64,000 bases of DNA from Pseudomonas nitroreducens (GTDB lineage Bacteria > Pseudomonadota > Gammaproteobacteria > Pseudomonadales > Pseudomonadaceae), in the NCBI RefSeq assembly GCF_014204515.1, contig NZ_JACHLI010000002.1, forward strand, positions 124,001 to 188,000. Direction: 5' to 3'. The number at the start of each line of letters is the position of its first letter. Positions within the stretch are counted from its first letter, which is position 1. The translations under genes were made by a program, and so were the position numbers. Below the pieces are notes generated by a model, which did no database searches, was not told the DNA's origin, and was given only the letters and a program-made list of their open reading frames with translations. Below are positions 1-8,520 of the stretch, one piece after another.

Positions 1-46
1 GACCGAGTATTTCCTCACCGATCGGGATTGGTTGGCGCAGGTCTGA
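1..46 (+). CDS. hemF: Oxygen-dependent coproporphyrinogen III oxidase, C-terminal end (partial)
   Basis: Only the last 15 codons are present, reading TEYFLTDRDWLAQV then TGA. HemF proteins end with an acidic/aromatic stretch closing in an RDW motif, and hemF lies directly upstream of aroE in Pseudomonas. The call rests on that short tail and on the neighbour. The enzyme oxidatively decarboxylates coproporphyrinogen III in heme synthesis. Confidence 0.65.
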   Translation, partial: TEYFLTDRDWLAQV

Positions 47-64
47 CATTCCGCATCTGGGGCG

Positions 65-140
65 GTTCGCGAGCCAGCTCGCTCCTACAGAAAGCCCGTG
101 AGCAGGACCGCTCTTCGTAGGAGCGAGCCTGCTCGCGAAC
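65..140. repeat. REP-type palindrome pair (family A)
   Basis: Two oppositely oriented copies of a 24-bp imperfect palindrome with core GTAGGAGCGAGC...GCTCGCGAAC lie at 65-90 and 117-140. They fill the gap between hemF and aroE. Such units are typical of Pseudomonas REP sequences. Confidence 0.85.
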
Positions 141-210
141 ATGGCTTGGCACCCAAACCAAAAAGTCGCAATCTCTGCGCCTTCTTGTATTTCACGCTTC
201 AGGATTCTGA

Positions 211-1032
211 ATGGACCGCTACTGCGTCTTCGGCAACCCCATCGGCCACAGCAAGTCGCCGCAGATCCACCGTCTGTTCGCCGAGCAGACCGGCCAGGCG
301 CTGAGCTACGACGCGCGGCTGGCGCCGCTGGATGACTTCGCTGGGAACGCCCGTGAATTCTTCGCCGAAGGTCTGGGCGGCAACGTCACCGTGCCGTTCA
401 AGGAAGACGCCTATCGACTGGCCAGCGAGCTCAGCGAACGCGCGCGTCGGGCCGGCGCGGTGAACACCCTGAAGAAACTCGAAAGCGGTGGCCTGCTGGG
501 CGACAACACCGATGGCGCGGGGCTGACCCGCGACCTGACGGTGAATCACGGCGTGGCCCTGCGCGGCGCGCGTATCCTGGTGCTGGGCGCCGGTGGTGCG
601 GTGCGCGGCATCCTCGAACCCTTCCTGGCGGAGCAGCCGGCCTGCATCGTGATTGCCAACCGCACGGCTTCGAAGGCCGAGCAACTGGCTGAAGAATTCA
701 AGGACCTGGGGGCGGTGAGTGGCGGCGGATTCGACCTGCGCGCCGAGCCCTTCGACCTGATCGTCAACGGCACCTCGGCCTCCCTGGCCGGCGAGCTGCC
801 GCCCATCGATCCGGCGCTGGTCCAGCCGGGTCATACCGTCTGCTACGACATGATGTACGGCAAGGACGTCACCGCCTTCAACCGCTGGGCTGCCGAGCAA
901 GGCGCGGCGCGCTGCATCGACGGGCTGGGCATGCTGGTGGAACAGGCGGCGGAAGCCTTCCTGCTGTGGCGCGGCGTGCGCCCGGATTCGGCGCCGGTCC
1001 TCGAAGAGTTGCGCCGTCAGCTCAAGGGCTGA
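211..1032 (+). CDS. aroE: Shikimate dehydrogenase (NADP+)
   Basis: This 273-residue protein reduces 3-dehydroshikimate to shikimate in the chorismate pathway, in the cytoplasm. The N-terminal substrate domain shows GNPIGHSKSP (shikimate-binding serines) and VPFKEDA with the catalytic lysine near residue 66. GDNTDG carries the catalytic aspartate. The Rossmann part has the glycine loop LGAGGAVRG and the NRT motif that recognises the NADP phosphate. Length is normal for AroE. It follows hemF, as in other pseudomonads. The ATG at 211 begins the conserved start MDRYCVFGNPIGHS. Confidence 0.97.
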   Translation: MDRYCVFGNPIGHSKSPQIHRLFAEQTGQALSYDARLAPLDDFAGNAREFFAEGLGGNVTVPFKEDAYRLASELSERARRAGAVNTLKKLESGGLLGDNTDGAGLTRDLTVNHGVALRGARILVLGAGGAVRGILEPFLAEQPACIVIANRTASKAEQLAEEFKDLGAVSGGGFDLRAEPFDLIVNGTSASLAGELPPIDPALVQPGHTVCYDMMYGKDVTAFNRWAAEQGAARCIDGLGMLVEQAAEAFLLWRGVRPDSAPVLEELRRQLKG

Positions 1033-1047
1033 TCGCTGGCGAGCTGT

Positions 1048-1187
1048 TGTAGGAGCGAGCTTGCTCGCGAACCGCCTGGCACCAAAGCTAAGACCGTAGG
1101 AGCGGACCTTGTCCGCGAAATCCCATCGGCGCGTCCTGCAAGATTCGGCGAGAAGCGGACCCCTTCGCGGACAAGGTCCGCTCCTAC
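1048..1187. repeat. Three REP-type palindromes (family A) after aroE
   Basis: Copies lie at 1048-1072 (core GTAGGAGCGAGC), 1095-1120 and 1164-1187 (the variant with GGACAAGGTCC in the stem). The last two are inverted relative to each other. They occupy the convergent aroE/SulP gap. No classical T-tailed terminator is visible here. Confidence 0.85.
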
Positions 1188-1211
1188 AAGTAGCGACCGG
1201 AGCGGCCGGAC

Positions 1212-2771
1212 TTACTCCTCCACCAGCAACACCCCACCCTTCCCCATCTGCTTCTCCAGCTCCGCCCGCACCCGTGGCCGGGCGTTGCGCAGCACCAGGC
1301 TACGGCCTTCGCTGGCGAGGCGGCGGGCTTCCTGCTGGAGCATCTGGGCGCCGGCGAAGTCGATGAAGTTGACGTGGTGGGCGTCCAGCACCAGGCGTTC
1401 GCCACGGCTGCGCTGCATCAGTTTCTGCAGGTAGTCGCAGGCACCGAAGAAGATCGAGCCCTCGATGCGCAGCACCTCCTCGTCTTCCCTCTGCCACTGC
1501 TGCACCCGCGGCTGCGAGGTGCGCTTGAGGTAGAAGAACAGCGAGGCCAGCACGCCGGCGTAGATGGCGTTCTGCAGCGGCAGCAGCAAGGTGGCGGCGA
1601 GGGTCAGCAGCATGACCAGCGATTCCGCACGGCTGCCTTTCCATAGCGCGCGCAGGGCCGGACGGTCCACCAGGTTCCAGCAGATCAGCAGGATGCCGGC
1701 AGCCATGGCCGGCAGCGGGATATGGGTGATCAGCCCGGCGCCGGCCACCGCCAGCAACGCGACCCACAGGGCGGAGAAGACCCCGGCCAGCGGCGTGCGC
1801 GCACCGGCATCCTGGTTCAGCCCGGAGCGGGTGAAGGAGCCGGCGGACAGCGTGCCGGACAGCCACGGCCCGATCAGGTTGGACAGCCCCTGGGCGCGCA
1901 CTTCCTGATTGGCGTCCAGCGCCTGGTGCGAGCGCGCGGCCAGGGCGCGGGCAATCGACAGGCTGGTGACCAGCCCGAGCATGCCGCAGGCGACGGCGGC
2001 AGGCAGCAACTGGGCGATGGCGGACAGATCGAACGACAACGGGCTGAGCGGCGGCAGCGCGCTACGGAAGGCAGCGACCTTGGCGACCCCGGCGAAGGTC
2101 GCTGGCATCGCCCAGACCAGCGCGCTGGCGCCGATCAGGCCGACCAGCAACGCCGGCCCGCGCCGCCACATGCGTTTGACGATCAGGCTCAGCGCCAGGC
2201 TGAACAGCCCCACCAGCAGCGAAGGCCCATGGAACTGCGGCAGATTCCACCACAGCGCGGCGGCGCTGGTCAGCGCCGTGCCCTGGCCGCTGGCGGTGAT
2301 GCCGAGCAGGTAGGGCAGCTGACCGATGACGATCACCAGCGCCGCGCCGCAGGTGAAGCCGAGCAGCACCGAGTGCGAAACGAAATTCACCACCACACCG
2401 AAACGCAGCATGCCCAGCAGCCACTGGAACAGCCCGGCGAGGAAGGTCAGCAGCAGTGCGTACTGGATGAACTGCGCACTGCCCGGCGGTGCCAGCGGGG
2501 CGATGGCGGTGAACAGCACCACTGAGATCGCCGCCGTCGGCCCGCCGACCATGTGCTTCGACGAGCCCCACAGACAGGCGATCAGCACCGGCAGCATCGC
2601 CGCATAGAGCCCGTACTCGGCCGGCAAACCGGCGATCAGCGCGTAGGCCATGGACTGCGGCAGGGCGAGCACCGCGCCGGACAGGCCGACGCCCAGGTCA
2701 CGGCGCAGGTCGCGGCCGCTGACCTGGGGCAGCCAGGCGAGGAAGGGCAGCAGGCGGATCAGGCGCTCCAT
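1212..2771 (-). CDS. SulP-family sulfate/anion transporter with STAS domain
   Basis: This 519-residue inner-membrane protein has the SulP signature near the N-terminus (GLSGAVLALPQSMAYALIAGLP). About ten or more hydrophobic segments run to about residue 400. A cytoplasmic STAS domain follows, seen as the stretch RIEGSIFFGACDYL and VLDAHHVNFIDFAGAQML near residues 425-475. SulP proteins carry sulfate or other anions by proton or sodium coupling. It is the last gene of the betC operon, 7 bp after the choline-binding protein. It may therefore import choline-O-sulfate or handle the sulfate released by BetC; the substrate is inferred from context only. Confidence 0.88.
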   Translation of the reverse strand: MERLIRLLPFLAWLPQVSGRDLRRDLGVGLSGAVLALPQSMAYALIAGLPAEYGLYAAMLPVLIACLWGSSKHMVGGPTAAISVVLFTAIAPLAPPGSAQFIQYALLLTFLAGLFQWLLGMLRFGVVVNFVSHSVLLGFTCGAALVIVIGQLPYLLGITASGQGTALTSAAALWWNLPQFHGPSLLVGLFSLALSLIVKRMWRRGPALLVGLIGASALVWAMPATFAGVAKVAAFRSALPPLSPLSFDLSAIAQLLPAAVACGMLGLVTSLSIARALAARSHQALDANQEVRAQGLSNLIGPWLSGTLSAGSFTRSGLNQDAGARTPLAGVFSALWVALLAVAGAGLITHIPLPAMAAGILLICWNLVDRPALRALWKGSRAESLVMLLTLAATLLLPLQNAIYAGVLASLFFYLKRTSQPRVQQWQREDEEVLRIEGSIFFGACDYLQKLMQRSRGERLVLDAHHVNFIDFAGAQMLQQEARRLASEGRSLVLRNARPRVRAELEKQMGKGGVLLVEE

Positions 2772-2778
2772 CGATTAC

Positions 2779-3720
2779 CTACAGCTTGGCCTTCACGGCG
2801 GCCAGGGCGTCGCCGCCATCGCGGGTCTTCACGCCCTCCAGCCAGGTGTCGAGGCTTTGCGGGTTGGCCTTGATCCAGGCCTTCACCGCATCGGGGTTCT
2901 TCACGTTCTTTTCCAGCACCTCGGCCATGATGGCGTTCTCCATCTTCAGGTCGAAGGACAGGTTGGCCAGCAGCTTGCCGCTGTTCGGGCACTGCTCGGC
3001 GTAGCCGTTGCGGGTCACGGTGAATACGCTGCCGGTGCTGCCGAAGTACTTCTCGCCGCCGGTGAGGTACTTCATGTCGTACTTCACGTTCATCGGGTGC
3101 GGCGTCCAGCCGAGGAACACCACCCAGCGATTACGCTTCACCGCGCGACCGACCTCGGCGAGCATCGCCTGCTCGCTGGACTCCACCAGCTTCCAGTCGC
3201 CCAGGCCGAACTCGTCGCCGCTGATCATCTTCTGGATCGACTGGTTGGCTGGCGCGCCGGAGCCGATGCCGTAGACCTTCTTGTTGAACTGGTCGGCGTT
3301 CTTGTCCAGGTCGGCGAAGGTCTTCACCCCGGCGTCCCATACGTAGGTCGGCACGGCCAGGGTGAACTCGGTGCCCTGCAGGTTCTTCGCCAGCTGGGTG
3401 ACTTGCTTGCTGGCGATGAACTGGTCGTAGAAGCCCTGTTGCGCCGGCATCCAGTTGCCGAGGAAGGCGTCCACCTGGCCATCGCGCAGGCCGCCGTAGG
3501 TGATGGGCACCGAGAGGGTGTCGATCTTCACCTTGTAGCCCAGGCCGTCAAGGAGGAAGGCGGCGACGCCGTTGGTGACGGCGATGTCGGTCCAGCCCGG
3601 GTCGGCGAGCTTCACCGTACTGCAGGCTTCGTCTTCGGCCCGGGCCAGCGGGCCGCCCAGCGCGAGTGCGCCGGCCAGCAATAACGCAGAGGCTTGTCGT
3701 ACGGTAAATGGCTTGCTCAT
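2779..3720 (-). CDS. Choline/glycine-betaine ABC transporter substrate-binding protein (ChoX/OpuAC type)
   Basis: This 313-residue periplasmic protein has a signal peptide ending near ARAEDEA (about residues 1-29) and an OpuAC-type fold. Family-like stretches include DPGWTDIAVTNG, FLGNWMP and VFLGWTPHPMN, the last supplying aromatic cage residues for a quaternary ammonium. It should bind choline, betaine or choline sulfate. It lies 46 bp downstream of betC and 7 bp before the SulP gene, so it is probably co-transcribed with them. No ABC permease or ATPase is in the window, so it must use a distant transporter or a shared one. Confidence 0.88.
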   Translation of the reverse strand: MSKPFTVRQASALLLAGALALGGPLARAEDEACSTVKLADPGWTDIAVTNGVAAFLLDGLGYKVKIDTLSVPITYGGLRDGQVDAFLGNWMPAQQGFYDQFIASKQVTQLAKNLQGTEFTLAVPTYVWDAGVKTFADLDKNADQFNKKVYGIGSGAPANQSIQKMISGDEFGLGDWKLVESSEQAMLAEVGRAVKRNRWVVFLGWTPHPMNVKYDMKYLTGGEKYFGSTGSVFTVTRNGYAEQCPNSGKLLANLSFDLKMENAIMAEVLEKNVKNPDAVKAWIKANPQSLDTWLEGVKTRDGGDALAAVKAKL

Positions 3721-3766
3721 GCTCCCTTCCCTCTTCGGCTTGTTATGCCTCGGCTCGTTATGGTTG

Positions 3767-5278
3767 TTATTTCGGTTGCGGATAGCGGGCGCGGCGCTCC
3801 AGATCGTCGAGGTCGATATGGTTGCGCATGTACTGCTGGCTGGCGTCGACCAGGGGCTGGTGGTCCCAGCTTTTCAGCGTGCCATGGGTCAGCGCCTCGG
3901 CCACCAGCCGGCGGCGGCGCTGGCTGGCCAGCACTTGCCGGGTGATAGCCGGAATGTCCCAGCGCGCGCGGGCTTCGCCCAGCAGGTCGCGTACCAGATT
4001 GGCGTGGGCCGGCGAATCCATCAGGTTCTGCAGCTCGCGCGGGTCGTTCTTCACGTCGAACAGCAGGCACGGGTCCTGTTCGGAATAGACGAACTTGAAG
4101 TCGCCGCGGCGGATCATCATCAGCGGGCTGACGGTGCCTTCGGCGGTGTACTCGCCGATCACCTCGTCGTGGCCGCCGCTGCCTTGCAGGTGCGGCAGCA
4201 GCGAACGGCCGTCGAGGTCGACGCCCGGCTCGACCTGCCCGCCCGCCAGCTCCACCAGCGTCGGCAGCAGGTCGACGGTGGACACCGACTGGCTGACCCG
4301 ATGCGTGGCGAAGCGCTTGGGCGCATGCACCAGCAGCGGTACGCGGGCGGCCATCTCGAACCAGTGCATCTTGTACCAGAGGCCACGCTCACCGAGCATG
4401 TCGCCGTGGTCGCCGGAGAACACGATCAGGGTGTCGTCGGACAGGCCGCAGTCTTCCAGGGTGCGCAGCAGCGCGCCGATCTGCGCATCCACATAGCTGC
4501 ACGCGCCGAAGTAAGCGCGGCGCGCGGCGCGCACCTTGTCCTCGGGCATTTCCTGGCCCCACAGGTCGATGACCTTGAGCAGCCGCTGCGAGTGCGGATC
4601 CTGTTCATCCTGGGCGATGTGGATCGAGGGCAACGGGATGTCCTCGTCGCGGTACAGGTCCCAGTACTCGCGCGGGATGGTGTAGGGGTCGTGCGGGTGG
4701 GTCATGGACACGGTGAGGCAGAACGGCTGCTCGGCGTGTTCGCGCACGTGGTCGTAGAGGTACTGGCGCGCCTTGAACACCACTTCCTCGTCGAAATCGA
4801 GCTGGTTGGTGCGCACGCACGGGCCGGCCTGCAGCACCGAGGACATGTTGTGGTACCAGCTGGGGCGCACGTCCGGTTCGTCCCAGTTTACCGCCCAGCC
4901 GTAGTCGGCGGGGTAGATGTCGCTGGTCAGGCGTTCCTCGTAGCCGTGTAGCTGGTCCGGGCCACAGAAGTGCATCTTGCCCGACAGCGCCGTGCGGTAG
5001 CCCAGGCGGCGCAGGTAGTGCGCATAGGTGGGGGTGTCGGCGGCAAAGTCCGCGGCGTTGTCCCAGGCGCCGATCTTCGTCGGCAGCTGGCCGCTCACCA
5101 GGGTGAAGCGCGAGGGCGCGCAGAGCGGGCTGTTGCAGTAAGCCGAGTCGAAGATCACGCCTTCTCCGGCGAGGCGCGAGAGGTTGGGCAGCTTGATCGG
5201 CGACTGGGCGTCGTAGAAGGGCAGGAGCGGCGCGGCCATCTGGTCGGCCATGATGAAGAGGATGTTCGGGCGCTTCAT
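3767..5278 (-). CDS. betC: Choline-sulfatase
   Basis: This 503-residue sulfatase hydrolyses choline-O-sulfate to choline and sulfate, feeding betaine synthesis and sulfur supply. The N-terminus NILFIMADQ supplies metal-binding aspartate. The sulfatase signature CAPSR at residues 53-57 has the cysteine that is converted to formylglycine. GDHGDMLGERGLWYK lies near residue 300. The C-terminal 60 residues match the specific choline-sulfatase extension, including RRRRLVAEAL. There is no signal peptide, so it acts in the cytoplasm. It is first in the minus-strand betC, binding protein, SulP operon and divergent from a LysR gene. Confidence 0.96.
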   Translation of the reverse strand: MKRPNILFIMADQMAAPLLPFYDAQSPIKLPNLSRLAGEGVIFDSAYCNSPLCAPSRFTLVSGQLPTKIGAWDNAADFAADTPTYAHYLRRLGYRTALSGKMHFCGPDQLHGYEERLTSDIYPADYGWAVNWDEPDVRPSWYHNMSSVLQAGPCVRTNQLDFDEEVVFKARQYLYDHVREHAEQPFCLTVSMTHPHDPYTIPREYWDLYRDEDIPLPSIHIAQDEQDPHSQRLLKVIDLWGQEMPEDKVRAARRAYFGACSYVDAQIGALLRTLEDCGLSDDTLIVFSGDHGDMLGERGLWYKMHWFEMAARVPLLVHAPKRFATHRVSQSVSTVDLLPTLVELAGGQVEPGVDLDGRSLLPHLQGSGGHDEVIGEYTAEGTVSPLMMIRRGDFKFVYSEQDPCLLFDVKNDPRELQNLMDSPAHANLVRDLLGEARARWDIPAITRQVLASQRRRRLVAEALTHGTLKSWDHQPLVDASQQYMRNHIDLDDLERRARYPQPK

Positions 5279-5404
5279 GGCAATGGGCTTATCCTGTTGG
5301 CGCTGTTATGGGATGCTGTTCGGGTTGAACGCTGCATCGAGTCTGTTTCCAGCTGCTTCGGGGGTAAAGCGCATGGCGCGACATGCTTCGGATAACGCCT
5401 GCTT

Positions 5405-6316
5405 ATGGAAAGCGCAGCGGTGAGCGTGCCGCTGGAACTGCTCCGCGTGTTCGAATCCGCCGCCCGCCTGCTGAGCTTTACTGCCGCCGCCGGCGAGCTG
5501 GGCACCACCCAGCCGGCAGTCAGCCAGCAGATCAAGCGCCTGGAGAAGCTGCTCGCCGTGCGCCTGTTCGACCGCATCCACCGCGGCATCGCCCTCACCG
5601 AGAGTGGACAGGTACTGCAGCAGCACGTTCAGGCCGGCTTGGAGAGCATCGACGCCGGCATCGCCGCGGTCACCGCGCAACATCCCCACGAAGTGCTGCA
5701 GGTCGCCACCGACTTCGCCTTCGCCGCCTACTGGCTGATGCCGCGCCTGCCGCGCTTTCGCCAGGCCCATCCGGAGCTGGACGTCGGCCTGATCAGCAGC
5801 GACCGCAGCCCGATTGCCCTGCGCAGCGACATCGACGTGGCCATTGCCTTCGGCGACGGGCGCTTCAAGCACGGCGAGGCGCTACGCCTGTTCAGCGAGG
5901 AAGTCTTCCCGGTGTGCAGCCCGCGCCTGCTGGGGGGCCGCGAGCTGCCGCTGACGCCCCAGGCGCTGACCGAACTGCCGTTGTTGCACCTGAAGCCCGA
6001 GGCCTCCAGCCGCTGGTTCGACTGGAGCGGCGTCTACCGCGCGCTGGAAATCGACGGCGCGCCGGCGCCCGCCGGGCTGCGCTTCGACAACTACACCCTG
6101 CTGGTGCAGGCGGCCATCGCCGGGCAGGGCGTGGCCATCGGCTGGCGGCATCTGGTCGACGAACTGCTGGAACAGGGGTTACTGTGCCGACCCGTCGCCG
6201 GAGCGCTGCAATCGCGCTTCGGCTATTACGCCGTGCTGCCCGAACGCAAACGGCGCATGCGCCTGGTGCAGCGTTTCGTCGACTGGCTGCAGGCGGAACT
6301 GGAGCAGGACCGATGA
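5405..6316 (+). CDS. LysR-family regulator, probable activator of the choline-sulfate operon
   Basis: This 303-residue protein has an N-terminal winged helix-turn-helix (FTAAAGELGTTQPAVSQQIKRLE, split here by eye at residues 22-44) and a LysR substrate-binding domain. It is of the GcvA-like type, with a conserved VQAAIAGQGVAIGWRHLV stretch. It is transcribed divergently from betC across a 126-bp gap, the classic arrangement for a LysR regulator and its target. No strong Shine-Dalgarno precedes the chosen ATG; the GTG eight codons inside is an alternative. The gene overlaps the next gene by ATGA. Confidence 0.88.
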   Translation: MESAAVSVPLELLRVFESAARLLSFTAAAGELGTTQPAVSQQIKRLEKLLAVRLFDRIHRGIALTESGQVLQQHVQAGLESIDAGIAAVTAQHPHEVLQVATDFAFAAYWLMPRLPRFRQAHPELDVGLISSDRSPIALRSDIDVAIAFGDGRFKHGEALRLFSEEVFPVCSPRLLGGRELPLTPQALTELPLLHLKPEASSRWFDWSGVYRALEIDGAPAPAGLRFDNYTLLVQAAIAGQGVAIGWRHLVDELLEQGLLCRPVAGALQSRFGYYAVLPERKRRMRLVQRFVDWLQAELEQDR

Positions 6317-6645
6317 GCGAGATTCAGGACTTCCATGCCCACGTCTATTTCGACGCGAGCAGCATCGAGCGCGCCCGCGCCCTGTGCGAGGAGGCGGCGC
6401 GCCGCTTCGGCGCGAAGATGGGCCGCGTCCACGAACGGCCGGTTGGCCCGCACCCGGACTGGAGCTGCCAGCTGGCGTTCGACAACGCCACCTTCGCCAC
6501 CCTGGTGCCGTGGCTGGCGATGAATCGTGATGGCCTGGTGGTGTTCGTCCACCCCAACACCGGCAACGACCTGCGCGATCACCGCGACTACGCCCTGTGG
6601 ATGGGCGAAGTGCGGCCGCTGGACCTTTCGCAGTTCACGAGCTGA
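6313..6645 (+). CDS. DOPA 4,5-dioxygenase-family protein
   Basis: This 110-residue protein matches the DOPA 4,5-dioxygenase family (PF08883). It starts EIQDFHAHVYFD with the first conserved HxH pair. RVHERPVGPHPDWSCQLAF and VVFVHPNTGNDLRDHRDYALWMG supply further family histidines. Fungal and plant members cleave the catechol ring of DOPA extradiolically; bacterial members are mostly uncharacterised. Its ATG overlaps the stop of the LysR gene (ATGA), so the two are translationally coupled. A link to choline sulfate metabolism is not obvious from sequence. Confidence 0.85.
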   Translation: MSEIQDFHAHVYFDASSIERARALCEEAARRFGAKMGRVHERPVGPHPDWSCQLAFDNATFATLVPWLAMNRDGLVVFVHPNTGNDLRDHRDYALWMGEVRPLDLSQFTS

Positions 6646-6660
6646 CACTTTTTTGCATTC

Positions 6661-6678
6661 GATAATAATTCTCGATTC
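6661..6678 (+). promoter_or_regulatory. Candidate Fur box before the first ECF sigma gene
   Basis: GATAATAATTCTCGATTC resembles the Fur consensus built from GATAAT units, and lies about 70 bp upstream of the sigma factor start. It would make the iron-signalling locus iron-repressed. Recognised by eye only. Confidence 0.6.
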
Positions 6679-6748
6679 GGTGTATGCTGCCCACCCTTCG
6701 CATCGGTCTGACAGACGTTGGCCGGTTTTCCAGGGTATTTCGGCCATC

Positions 6749-7270
6749 ATGCGGCGCTTCGCCTCTTCCTCCCTGCTGCAGAGCTTCCAGGCGCATTACG
6801 CGGACCTGATGCGCTTCCTTGCCCGCAGGCTGGGGGACAACCAGCGCGCCGCCGACGTTGCCCAGGACACCTGGCTGCGCCTGGCCGACCACCCCGCCGA
6901 AGCCGAGGTGCAGGACCCGCGTGCCTACCTGTTCCGCGTGGCCGGCAACATCGCTATCGACAACCTGCGCCGCGAGGGCCGGCTGGCCGAGCTGCATGTC
7001 GATGAAGCTGCCGCCAACGACCTGAGCGATCCCGCCTCCGGGTTGGAGCACCGCCTGCTCGCCCATGAGGCGCTGGAGCATCTGGACGCCGCCCTCGACC
7101 AGTTGCCGGCGAACGCCCGCGAGGCGTTGCTGATGAACCGCCTCGATGGCCTCACCCACGCGCAGATCGCCCAGCGCCTGGGCGTCTCCGAGAGCATGGT
7201 GGGCAAGTACATCGTCCAGGCCATGCGCCACTGCCGCGACTGGGCGCAGCGCCAGGAGGGCACGCCATGA
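6749..7270 (+). CDS. ECF sigma factor, FecI type
   Basis: This 173-residue sigma-70 protein has region 2 (HYADLMRFLARRLG and AADVAQDTWLRLAD) and region 4 (LPANAREALLMNRLDGLTHAQIAQRLG followed by SESMVGKYIVQAM). It belongs to the iron-starvation subgroup activated by TonB-receptor signalling. The ATG at 6749 is chosen because it starts just before the conserved LLQSFQAHYADL. It overlaps fecR by ATGA, and the cognate receptor lies downstream. It should direct RNA polymerase to the receptor promoter when the receptor binds its ferric siderophore. Confidence 0.93.
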   Translation: MRRFASSSLLQSFQAHYADLMRFLARRLGDNQRAADVAQDTWLRLADHPAEAEVQDPRAYLFRVAGNIAIDNLRREGRLAELHVDEAAANDLSDPASGLEHRLLAHEALEHLDAALDQLPANAREALLMNRLDGLTHAQIAQRLGVSESMVGKYIVQAMRHCRDWAQRQEGTP

Positions 7271-8208
7271 GCCGCCTGGAACTGTCTCTCGCCGACGAAG
7301 CCATCGAGCGCCTGGTGCAATTGCACTCGGGCAGCGCCGGTTCGGCCGAGCGCATGGACTTCCTGCGCTGGCGCGGGCAGAGCGCGGAACACGAACTGGC
7401 CGCCCGCGAGGCCGAGGCGCTGTGGGGCGCATTGCCGGAAACCCGCAGCGCTCAGCGTTATCGCCAACGGGGGCGTCGTCCCCGTCGACTGCTGGCGCTG
7501 GCGGCCGCTGCATGCATTGCGGCAGTTGCGTTGACCATCGCCCTGCCCGAGCCGCTGGCCGGGCTGTACGCCGACTACGCCACCCGTACCGGCGAGCGCC
7601 GCATGCTGGAGTTGGCCGACGGCAGCCGCGTGTGGCTCAACAGTGACAGCGCTCTGTCGGTGGACTTCAGTCCGCAGCAGCGGCGTTTGCGCCTGCATGG
7701 CGGCGAGGCGCTGTTCGAGGTGGCCAAGGATGCGCAGCGGCCCTTCATCGTCGAAGCCAAGGGCGGCGAAGTGCGTGCCTTGGGTACGCGATTCGATGTG
7801 GACAGCCGCGGTCCGCAGGTGCGGGTGGACGTGACCGAGGGCGTGGTCCAGGTGAACAGTGCCGGCAGCGCGCCGGTGCGGCTGGCTGCCGGCGAGCGCC
7901 TGAGCTACCGCGAGACTGCCGCGCCCGAGCCGGTGCAGCCGCTGGACCTGTCCAGCGCCAGCGCCTGGCAGCGCGGCAAGCTGATCTTCAACCAGCGCCC
8001 GCTGGGCGAGGTGCTCGACGAGTTGGAGCGCTACGTGCCCGGCCGCATCGTGCTGACCGACGGCGCGCTGCGCCAGCACAAGGTCAGTGGCGTATTCGAC
8101 CTGCAGGACCCTGGCGCCCTGCTCAAGACCCTGGAGCGCTTGCAGCCGGTGACGGTGACCCATCTGCCCTGGCTGGTGCTGATCCGGCCTGCGCCCAAGG
8201 ATGGATAG
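7267..8208 (+). CDS. FecR-family anti-sigma/sigma regulator
   Basis: This 313-residue inner-membrane regulator has a cytoplasmic N-terminal DUF4880 part (EAIERLVQLHSGSAGSAERMDFLRW broken at residue 20) and one transmembrane helix near residues 78-95 (LLALAAAACIAAVALTIAL). A periplasmic FecR domain follows, with RTGERRMLELADGSRVWLNSDS and GEVRALGTRFDV. The C-terminal 80 residues form the STN-contacting domain. It transmits the ligand signal from the receptor to the sigma factor encoded just upstream, with which it overlaps by 4 bp. Confidence 0.94.
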   Translation: MSRLELSLADEAIERLVQLHSGSAGSAERMDFLRWRGQSAEHELAAREAEALWGALPETRSAQRYRQRGRRPRRLLALAAAACIAAVALTIALPEPLAGLYADYATRTGERRMLELADGSRVWLNSDSALSVDFSPQQRRLRLHGGEALFEVAKDAQRPFIVEAKGGEVRALGTRFDVDSRGPQVRVDVTEGVVQVNSAGSAPVRLAAGERLSYRETAAPEPVQPLDLSSASAWQRGKLIFNQRPLGEVLDELERYVPGRIVLTDGALRQHKVSGVFDLQDPGALLKTLERLQPVTVTHLPWLVLIRPAPKDG

Positions 8209-8213
8209 CTCTT

Positions 8214-8296
8214 CGTAGGATGGGTGGAGCGGAGCGATACCCATGCTGATCGCGCACGGGATTGATGGGTATCGCTTCGCTCCACGCCATCCTACG
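8214..8296. repeat. Family B long palindrome, copy 1
   Basis: An 83-bp inverted repeat starts CGTAGGATGGGTGGAGC and ends with the complementary GCTCCACGCCATCCTACG. About 24 bp of arms flank each side of the inner sequence, which includes ATACCCATGC and GATGGGTAT. It has a near-identical copy at 12911-12992. Confidence 0.85.
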
Positions 8297-8320
8297 GTGC
8301 GCCGGAAAATTCGGCCGCAC

Positions 8321-8371
8321 CCTGTAGGAGCGCTGGTGGTGGGCTATTCGCGAGCAAGCTCGCTCCTACAG
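8321..8371. repeat. REP-type palindrome (family A), one arm degenerate
   Basis: The right copy, 8346-8370, is intact (TTCGCGAGCAAGCTCGCTCC). The left copy begins CTGTAGGAGCGC but its second half is changed. Together with the family B element it fills most of the 312-bp gap before the receptor gene. Confidence 0.75.
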
Positions 8372-8449
8372 GGGGAGTCCCGCAGTGGGGCTTGCAAACA
8401 AGAAAATGAAAATTTTTTGCATTTAGCACTGCAAGGTTTGCCTGGCCGT

Positions 8450-8488
8450 TTCGTCGTAGGCAGGAACGCGAAAAATTCTCAATACGCG
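8450..8488 (+). promoter_or_regulatory. Candidate ECF-sigma promoter element and Fur-like half site before the receptor gene
   Basis: TTCGTCG at 8450-8456 lies about 65 bp before the receptor ATG. An A/T stretch with AAATTCTCAATACG follows at 8472-8485. The other receptor gene in the window (start 20880) has the same pair of elements, TTCGTCG then AATTCTCA, in the same order. I read TTCGTCG as a possible -10 element for FecI-type sigma factors. This is tentative. Confidence 0.4.
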
Positions 8489-8520
8489 ACCCTGCCCACA
8501 CAAGAACGGATTTCACCCGC

